From NCBI GenBank assembly GCA_021397835.1, contig JAJFZO010000566.1:1302001-1366000 (forward strand): a stretch of 64,000 nucleotides of DNA. Reading direction: 5' to 3'. The position numbers and the translations under genes were made by a program. The number at the start of each line of letters is the position of its first letter. Within the stretch, counting starts at the first letter, position 1. Below, one piece after another: positions 37,103 to 50,215 of this stretch. This DNA comes from Moringa oleifera (taxonomy: Eukaryota > Streptophyta > Magnoliopsida > Brassicales > Moringaceae). The notes beneath the pieces were generated by a model. It saw only the letters and a program-made list of their open reading frames with translations, was not told the origin of the DNA and ran no database searches.

Positions 37103-37109
37103 TATAAAT
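37103..37109 (+). promoter_or_regulatory. TATA box of the GH9 endoglucanase gene
   Basis: TATAAAT lies 55 bases before the ATG at 37158, within a short leader. The position fits a TATA box with a 5' UTR of about 20-30 bases. Confidence 0.5.
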
Positions 37110-37133
37110 TCCGACCCCCAACTTCACCCATAA

Positions 37134-39612
<2,479 letters not shown>

Positions 39613-40989
39613 TAACTGTAAGGTGAATCTAATTAGCTAGTGCTTAATAAAAACCCCTTCCACAGGATGAAATGAGATAATATCGGATGCTATGTAACGT
39701 TAATTTTTAGCCTAGCATGATCCATGTAATATTAAGCAATAAAAGAATCTAATAATTATTGAGTATATCATCAATCACTAGGAACGTCGGGCTAATTTTG
39801 TTCATAGTTCTAAAAATGTGAATTATCTCAATGTGAATAAAAGTGGGTAAGAATAATTTACACATTTTCTGAACTATTAATAATTAATGGTAGAATAATT
39901 TGCAGAACATCTTAATGTTCTTCAGGAATGAAAAATAAAAATATAAAAAACAGATCTAGATCAGATTTTAATAAAATGATCACATGTCATAATTTAATAT
40001 TATTAATCAAATTTTTTTATTTTTTAATTTTATATTAACATATTAAATTATCAAAATATTATTTAAATTCTTTATTAAAAACTCAACATCTAATTAGATT
40101 AGTAAAGGATCTTTATTCATTAAAAAAAAACCTCTTTTTTCTACTGTGTCCTTAATATCAAGAAGGTTTTTGTTACAAATATATATGAACTTTAAAATGC
40201 ATTTTATTATTGATACATTAGGGTTTTCCATGCCTATTTTTATCAGAATTGATACATTAACAAAACGTAACATGTGATGAATGAACATTTAACATTGGCC
40301 ATAAGAAACAATAGTTCAAAAATATGTTAATTAATTAATTAACCAATTTTTGAAAAGAAATTTTCCAGAGAAATTCAATTCGTGGCTCTAATTAATTAAT
40401 CAAACGGGCAGCTCCTGATTGCCAAAAAAAAAAAAGAACCGTAGACTAATATGTACGGCGTGTTGGTTTTTATTGCATCCGTGATTAAATCAATTTTGCT
40501 ATAAAATAAACTTAGGTTGTCGTTTTCACTTCTAGTTAGTCGGTGGTGGGTAGGCGATTAATATTTACACTTGCCTAAAAAGAAATTCAATCATATCCAA
40601 GTTGATTGCATATAATATTAATAGGAATTATTGAAAAAATAAGAGATGACGTTTTATGTTAACCCTCTTCTGCTGCAGTCTTATAATATAAAAAACTATG
40701 AATTCCTCTTTATGGTAAGTAAATGATCGGCCAGCTTCGAGCTACATATACATACAACTAAGGAGCTCCTTAGGTTATAAAAGAAGAATTAAAGTAGGAG
40801 AAGAAGAAAGATAGCTAATCACTTTTGATGTACCAACACAAAATATTTAATGATTTGTATTTTCAACAAAACATTTAAGTAAGCTGAGTTTTCCCCTCAT
40901 ATGCATTTTTTTTGGGAAAAAATTTTGAAAAAAAAAAACTGATTTGCCTTTGTGGAAGTGGAACTTACAGTTGCAGAGCAATTAATGGA
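39613..40989. other. Convergent spacer between GH9 and WRKY29-like genes
   Basis: The spacer holds the GH9 3' UTR, then A/T-rich sequence with one copy of an AT-rich repeat at about 39990-40099. The WRKY29-like 3' UTR lies towards the right end. No gene is seen. Confidence 0.6.
39990..40099 (+). repeat. AT-rich dispersed repeat, family 2, copy A
   Basis: The order AATTTAATA, ATTAAT, AAATTTTTTTATTTTT, ATATTAA, TTAAATTAT, AAAATATT, TTTAAAT, AACTCAAC is shared with the copy near 42,750-42,855. Alignment by eye is good over about 100 bases despite low complexity. Confidence 0.5.
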
Positions 40990-42165
40990 TTAATCTGAGA
41001 AGCAATTAATGCCATTAAAGAAAAGCTCTGCAGAAAACATTCCATCTAAGTCTTCCAGGCTCGGAAACAATTCATTGCTCATCATCATATCCGGCATGGC
41101 GATATCATAACCTTGAAGATCTGCAAGCAATATTTGTTCTTCCTCCTCTTGTTTCAAGCTTTCTTGTTTCGGTAAGTCGCCTTCAATGGATGTGACTGAT
41201 GAAGAGGTTCTCGGAGAGAGAATTGTCTGGCTATCTCTCGATAAAAGGGTGTCACTCGCAGCCGGAGCTTTCGGTGTGGATGACTTGATTCGGGTGCTTC
41301 CAGCAAGAGAGTTTCTTCTCGTCGGCTGTTCATGGTTGTGCTCGGCAGTGTACGTTACGATGAATATCTCTGGGTCTGAACGGCTCCTTTCTACTTGTTT
41401 TCTGGCCAGACATCCTTTCGTGCTGCTGCACCTGTAGTAGCTCCTGCTTAATTCAAAAGAGAGCTCATGGGTACAGAAAATTCGGCACTTTTCTGGCTTA
41501 AATCTTATTTCTAATTAATGATCATAATCAGCAAAGAGAGAGCTTGGTTAACCTTGGATATGGCGACCCTTTGATGGGTTTCTGTCCATATTTACGCCAA
41601 GCCCACATATCCGATGAGAGACCATCAGCTGTTACGTGCTGCACCACTCTTTTCTGCTGATTCTTTCTGCTGAAAAGATAAGAAAGACTCCTCAATACTA
41701 ACGAGAAAAACAATTTCAAACCATTAAGATTTACCAAATTCTTCACAAGATCATCTCAGACATAATAAATTAATGAACTAACCTCCTCTTCGATTTGGCT
41801 GCCTGAACGCCATCTTCATCAGAGCTAGCCATTCCTGACGACCGAGATGGAAGAGCTGGCTGCAGCGTCTGTTGCCCATTTTGTGGTTCTTTGTGAAGAG
41901 AAATGGAACTCGCAAGAAGGGTTTGTGAAGAAAGGGGATGAAACACAGGGTAAAAAGGCTTGTAAAGCTCTCGCAAATCATCTGAAACTTCTCTTGCTGC
42001 AGCCTCAAAGATTTCAGAAGAATTACTCCAGAGAAGGCTTTCTTGCCGGACACCAGACGGTGGGTTGCCTGTGATATCGACGCAGGAGTCCCCACAGGCC
42101 CCGCTGCCTCTCACTACTGCTTGTAGATCCCAGTCCTCCATGAAAATATACTCAGTACTCATCAA
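40990..42165 (-). CDS. WRKY29: WRKY transcription factor, group IIe (WRKY29-like)
   Basis: The WRKY22/29 branch acts downstream of MAP kinases in pattern-triggered immunity. Three exons on the minus strand, 42165-41783, 41666-41553 and 41443-40990, give 316 residues. The N-terminal [10 protein letters not shown] and ELYKPFYPV...SSQTLL match the WRKY29 family best. [11 protein letters not shown] leads into [17 protein letters not shown] and the zinc finger ([19 protein letters not shown] to AEHNHEQP), ending [10 protein letters not shown], a group IIe signature. The acidic C-terminus includes a Glu-rich run and [21 protein letters not shown]. The second intron splits the Arg codon of PR-SYYRC as in other WRKYs. 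Two in-frame starts exist, at 42165 and 42141; the second ([10 protein letters not shown]) resembles other WRKY29 starts more closely. Confidence 0.93.
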
Positions 42166-42287
42166 GATTTCTGTTTACTAAACAAGATCGATCTGAGAGA
42201 AAAAGGATAACTGTTGGGCTGACTTTCAAGACTTTTCAGAGAGAATCGTGAAGAGATAGACATTTGCCAGAGGAAGGTAAGGTTTGT

Positions 42288-42297
42288 TTATATATAT
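42288..42297 (-). promoter_or_regulatory. TATA box of the WRKY29-like gene
   Basis: TATATATAAA on the minus strand lies about 125 bases upstream of the start codon at 42165. Position and sequence fit a TATA box with a leader of about 90-100 bases. Confidence 0.5.
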
Positions 42298-42387
42298 TGG
42301 AGAGAGACTCAGATTTCTTTACGGCAAGTATCCATATTCAACACCTCTTCTCCTTCCATGTGAACCAGGATATGCAGCATTCGTTGA

Positions 42388-42409
42388 GTTGACTTGTCAT
42401 AAAGTCAAC
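42388..42409. promoter_or_regulatory. Palindromic W-box pair upstream of WRKY29-like
   Basis: GTTGACTT, six bases, then AAGTCAAC: two W-box cores (TTGACT) in perfect inverted arrangement about 223 bases upstream of the WRKY29-like ATG. Further TTGACT cores lie at 42505-42510 and 42660-42665. W-boxes are the binding site of WRKY proteins, so auto- or cross-regulation is likely. Confidence 0.6.
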
Positions 42410-42748
42410 CCAAAAATGATAATTCATACCAAAAGTTTAATCTTAGAGTACTGAAAACTTTATTGTATTAGGACTTGCACATAAATCTTCATTAATCATC
42501 ACCGTTGACTATTTCTTTACAAAAATTTTACAATTTTTAATAATTATAAAATCTCAATCATTCATCATTTAAAAAATACTAAGTTTTTTTTATCAAATGG
42601 GAAAGATTAAGAAAGAAAATTGTGGATTTGGTGATGCAAGAAGGGCATGATTGGTTCCTTTGACTTTCACACTCTTAATTAGAGTGTGAATTTAATTTTT
42701 TTATTTATCTGAATTATGTTAATTTTTTGATAAAATAATAATAACAAA

Positions 42749-42855
42749 TAATTTAATAAAATTAATGTAATTAAATTTTTTTATTTTTATATTAATATAA
42801 TAAATTATTAAAATATTTTTTAAATATTTTAAAAAGACTTAACGTTAATTTAGAT
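42749..42855 (+). repeat. AT-rich dispersed repeat, family 2, copy B
   Basis: The core AATTTAATAAAATTAAT (42750-42766) recurs exactly at 62607-62623 and in reverse at 34531-34547. The following ~90 bases align by eye with copy A near 39,990-40,099. Confidence 0.5.
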
Positions 42856-44689
42856 GAAGAGAAGAACTTGATCGCCAGGGAGCATAATTTGCTCGAGAGT
42901 CTTACCTCGTCTCTATTTGTTTGTCGGAGAGCTCCTGTTTGGCCAATGAGATAAGAAGGAAAATTGCATTGGCAGAAAGGATTTCAAAGTCAAAGAAACA
43001 AAATGACGAAAAAGTCAGCCACCGCATGCTGCAATTTGCAAGGCCCCAACCATCTTTTTCCAATCAGATTTTGTCATCTCATATATATATATATATATAG
43101 AAATAATTTGTTTCAAAATAATCAAGTTTATATATTAAAAATAGAATAAAAAATTATAAATTATATTTTATTTTTATTTTACATTTTAAAATATAATATA
43201 TATATTTAAATAATTTTTAAAAAATTATTTTTTTATAATTATTTGAAAAAAATCTAATTTAAATCAAATTAAAAGATTAAATACACAATAAATTAATTAA
43301 TAAAGTAAAATCTATATTAAAATAATTTAAATTTTTATTATGTTTACTTCACATTAATAGATATATGATTCTTGACCAATATAAAATTATATCAAAAAAA
43401 TGTAATGTCAAATTTTTAATAATAATATAATTTTGACTTTGAAACGTGTAGCTATCAATTGCTCTGAGAAAAATTTTATTATAAGTTCGTTCATAATAAT
43501 ATTTAAAATATCAAACTTCATATATCATAAAATTATTTTTAATCTATATAAACTTTAATAAAAATATATAACATCATAATTTTAAAAGTTGAATTACGAA
43601 CTTTATTATATATATACAAAGATCTCATAAAATTTTAATATTTACTTTAAATTACTATTCAAATTTTTATATTTAAAAAATAATAAATCAAATATTGATC
43701 TATCAATTTAGTTTAAATTAAATTTTATCAAAAATTTTAAAAATTAAAATAATTTAAATTAAAGATCTTATATAATAAAATTTAATTTAAAATTTTTTAT
43801 AAATATAAAGAATGATCAAATTATCGTCATAAAAAGTTTTATAATTCTTTGAGTATTATAAATATATATTTTAAATTTATAATTCAAAAATTTTTAAAAA
43901 TAACATAATTATCCATAAAATTATAAAATTTTTTGACTGACAGCATCTTTAATATTTTTTGTATTTATAAAAAATTTTAAATCAAAAATTATTGTATCAA
44001 ATGTTTAGTTTAAATTCTTTAAATTTTAAATTTTTTGATAAATTTTAATTGAAATTAAATTAATACTTAAATTTTAATTTATAATTTATAATTTTTAAAA
44101 TATAAAAATTTAATTAATGACATAAAATAAATACTAAATTTTAATAAAATCTTTTATCTTAAAAAAGATTCTGACCTGATAAGAGCCACCAAAAGCCATT
44201 ACCATTGTATTGTCTTTTTCTTAGTTGAGTGTAGAGTGACGGCAGCTAATTAAGTCGATAGAGAGACAGAGGTTTGACAAAAGGAAATATGAAAGCTCTT
44301 GTTGTTGGTTGGGGGGACCGCACCACGCGGCCCACCGCATATATCACCAAAGTCTTCCTTTTTGATTATTTTGTTCAATATTTTACGCTCCCTGCAGCTT
44401 CTTAGTATTAATATAGTAATTTAGTAATATCTATCACTTAAAGTTTCGTGAATCTTTCTGTAGTTTGATTTTCTTTTTCTAAACACAAATTATAAATATA
44501 AATATTTATATTATGATGATATCTAAAAAAATGTGATTTAAGTATTTTATATGAATGAAAAATAATTTAAAAAGATCATTAATTATAATTTTTTTTAATT
44601 TTAGATTTTGAAATATCAATTGAATCAATTATAAATTTAATGATTCACTTAAATTCAATTTAAATATTATAAAAAATTAAAATTTTTTA

Positions 44690-44940
44690 TTTTTTATTTT
44701 TTGCAAATGTAAAGATAATTCGAGTTACCATCATAAAAATTTTAAGCTTTCTTTATAAAAAAATATTTTAAAAATTTTATAGCATCAAAATTTTTAAAAA
44801 TTTATAAAAAATTTATTTTTGAAGCAAAAATTATTCACATTTGAATAGACTTGCAATAACATGAAAAACTCATTTAAAATATTTTAATAATAAAAATACT
44901 TTTTAATTTTAACAATCATTAAAATTAAAATTAAATTAAA
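44690..44940 (+). repeat. AT-rich dispersed repeat, family 1, copy A
   Basis: Block 1 (GCAAATGTAAAG...TTACCATCATAAAAA) starts near 44,700. Block 2 is the 19-mer ATATTTTAATAATAAAAAT at 44879-44897, followed by CTTTTTAATTTTAACAATCATT. The same two blocks in the same order recur near 63.4 kb and, reversed, near 53.0 kb. Confidence 0.6.
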
Positions 44941-45277
44941 CATACAATTGATTCCATCAATGAAATTAAAAAATAAATTTAATTTTTATTTAATGAGTAT
45001 TTATTAAGTATTTTTTAAAAATATATAAATTAAATAAATATGTTATTTACTTACCCTCGTTCTTGACTTGACGGTGGCCGCCAATATGACATAAGCATCA
45101 CGTGTATAATACGTAATATGTAGCACCGATTCGAAATAAGGCGTAGGCATCATACATACATATACATGTACATATATATATAAAATAGTAATAATAAATA
45201 TAGATTTATATACAAATTGAGTCCATTGGACCTGTGTGAAGCCCATTTCAGCTTTAGCAGTGGTTTTCCATGGCCCT

Positions 45278-45285
45278 TATAAGTA
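45278..45285 (+). promoter_or_regulatory. TATA-like box of SPO11-2
   Basis: TATAAGTA lies 111 bases upstream of the ATG at 45389, at the point where A/T-only sequence gives way to mixed sequence. It is a plausible core promoter, not proven. Confidence 0.4.
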
Positions 45286-45388
45286 GCAATTCAAACTCAC
45301 AAGAGCTAGCGCGGGACCTCTTTTCTTCTCTTGAATCAAACAGCTCTCACAAAATTCTCTGTTTACGTCAGTGAAGAAACGTTCGAGC

Positions 45389-48062
45389 ATGGAAAATCTG
45401 TGTAAATCATCGTTGAAGTTCTTCTCCGATCAACATCTTTGCTACGCCGACATCCTCTCCCCTCTTGAGGTAAATTTCGTGTCGATGCCGTATATTTTAT
45501 TCTTCCTTCTTCATTCTCGGTTTCTGTTTCCATGTTTTGGATTCACGGAAGATTTTGGTTCAGGCTCGAGCGAGAATCGAGGTGGCGGTCCTTAATTTCC
45601 TCAGGATCTTGAACTCTCCCGATCCTGCAATCTCAGATCTTCCTCTGGTATAATAATAGAACTTTCGTCGCTCTGCCTTTGCGATCAAGTCATAGTATAA
45701 TATTTTTGTAACTTTATTTTGTATATGTCTGAATCTCGTATATTACACTGAATTGATACTTTTATTTGTTTATACAAGCATCTGATTCGATTTTGAATTA
45801 GATTGGAGGCAAAATGTTTATATGAAGCTAAACAATTATACGAGGCAAATACTCAGCGGAAATAAATTTTTGTTCATATGAGCTCTGTTCCTTCCATTCC
45901 TGATTTTACTCGGTGCATTTTCTCGGTAACCCATCGAAACGACTAACAAAAAGAACACTGAATAATCGATTGGCAGATAAACAGAAAATCCAGTAACAGC
46001 CAAGTCAGCCTAGGGTTGTTGACAGATATTTCATGGATTTTTCTCTCTCATTCCTTTGGTGTAAGGTCCTTGATGAGAGCAAACGCTGCTAAAGCCTTCG
46101 TCAGAGGTTTGGTTCACAACCACTTTGGTTAATTGCTCTCAAGTTTATGCGTTAATATTTATTATTTGGGAAAACATAGTGTGGAAGGTGATGGAGATGT
46201 GCTTTCAGATTCTTCTTCAAGAAAAGCGAGTGACACAGAGAGAGCTCTTTTATAAGTTGCTATGTGATTCACCGGAGTATTTCTCATCCCAATTAGAGGT
46301 CAACAGGACAGTCCAAGGTTGATCCTGTGTGTGCATGTTTGTGTCCCTGTGTGACAGTGTATTGCATTTCCAGTACGGATGGTGTGTTACTTATACCCTA
46401 TGTTTGTTTGGACTGATCAGAATACTTAAAATGCTCTGTCTGTTATAGATGTGGTAGCATTGCTCCGGTGCAGTCGATACAGTCTTGGAATAATGGCGTC
46501 TAGCAGGGGAATTGTTGCAGGGCGACTATTGCTGCAGGCATATTATCTGATCTGTTGCTGATTTTCTTTCCCTTTCAATTACATTTCACATTCTGCCTTT
46601 TCCTATACCACAGATTACAGTCAACTACAAAAACTTCTATTCTGAGACTAACTTGCTAGCTGCGAAGCTTTTGACTTAGCTAAGAGTATAGGCTGAGGAC
46701 AGCCAGTTGTTCCCTTCACCTGCTTATGTGTAGCCTCCTACAATGAAGCAGAGACCTTTTTTTTCTGTGTACGAGATTTAATTTTTAGTTAATTATTTTA
46801 GCAAAGCTAGGCTGAGGACTTGGAAGAAATGGTAATCTTTTGGCATGATTTTAGTTTCTTTAGCATGATGTATGAAAATCGAAATCTGTCTCTGTTCTCA
46901 GTACCTTAGGCTTCATCTGCTTCATTTGTTTACTTTCCTCAATGAAATCTCACTTTAAGTCAGAAACAACTGTAGGAACCAAACCAGGAAGTCGTGGATT
47001 GCTCAGCATGTGGCTCTTCTGGGTATACTATTTCTGGTGATCTGAATTTGTTAGGGAAGTTGGTAATGAGGACAGATGCTCGGTATATCATTGTGGTGGA
47101 AAAGGTATGGAACAAACGAATATGCATTGTTCAGCTCCTCTGTCAATAATATTTTTTCTGTTTTGGATTTGTTTAGCATGCAATATTTCAGAGGCTAGCG
47201 GAGGATCGTGTATTCAATCATGTCCCTAGCATTCTTATCACTGCCAAAGGCTACCCAGATATTGCCACAAGGTAACTCTTAAACAGATCAAAATGCTTCT
47301 AATCAGGGTCGACAGTTTTATGGGCGCCTAAGCTGGTGCTGTTAACCATTGGTGGGATGGTCACGTTTCATAATCCAAGCGTTATATAGGTTTCTTCTTC
47401 ATCGAATGAGCAGCGAATTGCCTCATATGCCCATTTTGGCTCTAGTTGATTGGTACGAATTAATTTTATTCAGCTCTGTCATGAATGTGTTAGCACTCCT
47501 TACTGATTTGAATAAGCAAAATTTTTCAAGGAATCCGGCAGGACTGGCTATACTGTGCACCTTTAAGTTTGGAAGCATAGGGATGGGTCTGGAGGCATAC
47601 AGATATGGTGCTTTCTTACTGCTAAACCCTTTTCTTGTCATCTAGAATTAAACTGGTCCGTACTAAACCAGCGCAATTATCATACAGCTTGCAATGTGAA
47701 GTGGATGGGACTAAGGGGGGATGATCTACATCTAATACCTGAACAATCCTTACTGCCATTGAAGCCAAGGGACCTACAAATCGCCAAAAGCCTGATGTCC
47801 TCAGAAGTGTTGCAGGTATAGCACCAACCACCTCAAGTCATCGTTTATAGCCCAGTTAGGCTGATGACTGATCATATCTTTGATGAGTTCTATCAGAAAA
47901 TTCACCAAGTTAAATGGCTTTTGACAGGATAACTACAAAGAAGAGTTGTCAGTAATGGTTCAGAGGGGCCAAAGGGCAGAGATCGAAGCTCTGTTTTATC
48001 ATGGATATGATTACTTGAGGAAATACATAGCAAAGAAGATTGTACAAGCAAATTACATTTAG
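45389..48062 (+). CDS. SPO11-2: Meiotic recombination protein SPO11-2 (Topo VI A-like)
   Basis: SPO11-2 acts with SPO11-1 and MTOPVIB to make the programmed double-strand breaks that start meiotic recombination. Eleven exons: 45389-45469, 45564-45647, 45977-46106, 46180-46317, 46449-46537, 46976-47104, 47177-47271, 47390-47452, 47531-47607, 47688-47815 and 47928-48062, giving 382 residues, matching Arabidopsis SPO11-2 (383). The winged-helix domain carries the catalytic tyrosine in [12 protein letters not shown] (Tyr123 here, equivalent to Arabidopsis Tyr124) and [14 protein letters not shown]. The Toprim part has the metal-binding Glu in VVEK (about 216) and VDWNPAGLA (Asp about 269), then [13 protein letters not shown] and [12 protein letters not shown]. 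Intron 5 has a GC donor (46538-46539). The gene looks intact. It is convergent with the G-patch gene. Confidence 0.96.
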
Positions 48063-48450
48063 CAATGTGAAAAAGAGCATATCCATAGTCAAACTGAGAG
48101 AGAACTGTAACTGAAATGCACGCTTCTGGCAAACCAAAAGAGATTTGGTCACTGAAATGCAAATATTGTATAAGCAGCACTCTGTTACAAGCACATGATA
48201 ATTGATTATTGTTGGATTAGGAAGTCTTTCTTTTCCTAATAGCAATAACATGTCATCACTGTGCCTATCTATCGTAAATATCTCATAGAAGTACATAAAT
48301 GCATTATAAGGAAATAATTGCAAACTAATCACCAGCCTACAAATCTGAATGAATGCATCACATATGATATCTAATTTTAATCGTGTCTCAGCTGCCATAT
48401 ACAGGCCGTTACAGACATTTCCAAATTGCCACAAAAATGGTTGGCCTCCC
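48063..48450. other. Short convergent 3' spacer between SPO11-2 and the G-patch gene
   Basis: Only 388 bases separate the two stop codons, so the two 3' UTRs probably overlap or abut. A long minus-strand open frame here (about 47949-48536) contains the last G-patch exon only out of frame and has no family signature. Confidence 0.6.
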
Positions 48451-50161
48451 TTATGAGGCAAGACTGACTCTCTTTCCCTCCACAAAGAACTTCCGACTGC
48501 CCTCCAGCTACAAACAGAAGAAAAGTTGTCAACCAACTTGTATAGGGCGCGAAAAGCAAGAAAGTTCTAATAAATTATATAAGCAAAAACATGCTGCATC
48601 TTCAAATTCGAACACAAAATGCATTTTCAGATTCGAACACAAAATGCATTAGACAACCTCCACTTTTTCATTGAATAATGAGTGAATCACTATTTACCCC
48701 CAAAAAAATTGAAAACCAAAAGGACAAAAGAGATGTTCCCTATCAGAATTATCAAATATGATTCCTGAGCTGGAAAGACTGATCTGGAGAAGATTGATAT
48801 CCATACCTTCTGTTTCAAGTACGCAAGCGCATCCTTTCTGGAAGAGAACTCCGAAAAAACTACGGATGCATGTTGGTCAATAAGGACTTTAAGCTGTTTC
48901 AGCTTTAAGGACTCCCCAGGCACCTGAAATAAGTAGGTGTAAGAGAAACAATACTGGGAGATTAAGCAGTTCTAAGTTATTCGCAATGATAGACGGTGCA
49001 CCTGACGAAGAAACTGTTTGCATAATTTTTTCAATTTCACTTTTGGTTCATCGATCTTCTCCATTTCAAATGCATCATCATGTTTTCGTTTCACAGAGCA
49101 ATTGACGTCAGTAGATTCCTCATCATCACTATCATCAAAACTTGTTTTTTTCCCTTGGAAGCGGACACCAGCTATTTTCTTTGTCTGATCCCTAATGCCC
49201 AGTCCTTGCTTTCCTGTTGTGGCATTATCCTAAAACCAGTTAAAAAGGAACAAATCAGTCGATTTTCATGTTTCTCTGCCCTTACATCACCACCAAACAA
49301 TCACCCTCAAGGGAACATTTTTTTTAACCCCTCTTTGAAGACATACAGCATTGTTAATGACATGCTATTTTATTATTTACTCATTTGGCTACTGGAAATG
49401 CTTATAAAAATCAAAAACATAATTATTAATACCCGCCAGAGACTATTTCCATCCCACATACATATAACCAAAGCTTGGAATATTACATGTTAACAAGAAA
49501 GAATTTAGGAAGATGCATACTTGGACAAGTTTGTACAGATTCTCTTGATCATCTTCACAAAATACTCTTCTCTCATTACCATTTTGAGCATCTCCAATCT
49601 TTAGCAACTTCTTTCTAGCTCCTGCTCCAAGAAAACCCCCCGAAACAAAACCATACTTAAAGCCCCACCAATTTGGAGAAACTTCTTCAACTGGGTTTCC
49701 TGTTACAATGAGCTGAGGTTATGCCAGGAAAATTCAATCATGACATTTGTAAGAAATTCTAGTAAAATATGGAACCTAATTATCGGGAAAAACAAAAGGC
49801 TATGAGGTATATCCATAAAAAGTGCGGTATTATTTTCAGGGAAAAAAATGCTGAAACGTTACAGATAGTATGTCAAAAGAACTCACATACAAAGCAACAT
49901 AAAACAAACTACTTAAGCAATATATATAAAGGAGGAAGGAAATAAAGCAACCATATAAACATCAATCATAAAATGCATTCCATAGGCATATCAAAAAACC
50001 ACAAACACTTACCGCCACTTAAATTTGATCGTCATTTGCCATGAAAAATAACAATATGGGCCAAAGAGGATTAATTAGAATTTCTGAAAACATAACAAAC
50101 ATGTAATAAAAAATGCAGTACCAGAAAATGATCTCTATCTAGCAAGACATTTTATATATAT

Positions 50162-50215
<54 letters not shown>

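Larger units (their letters stand above)
42166..45388. other. AT-rich spacer between divergent WRKY29-like and SPO11-2 genes
   Basis: The left ~500 bases are WRKY29-like promoter. Then come AT-rich repeats, a (TA)n run at about 43079-43100 and over 1 kb of nearly pure A/T (43,130-44,170). A mixed-composition island lies at about 44,170-44,410, followed by more A/T. The right ~350 bases are SPO11-2 promoter and 5' UTR. No gene is supported. Confidence 0.65.

Noticed and set aside
43079..43100. (TA)n run considered as a possible origin or structured element
   Set aside because: A simple microsatellite in A/T-rich DNA with no associated motif.
47949..48536. 195-codon minus-strand frame opposite the SPO11-2 3' end
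   Set aside because: It covers the last G-patch exon out of frame and the antisense of SPO11-2; no domain.
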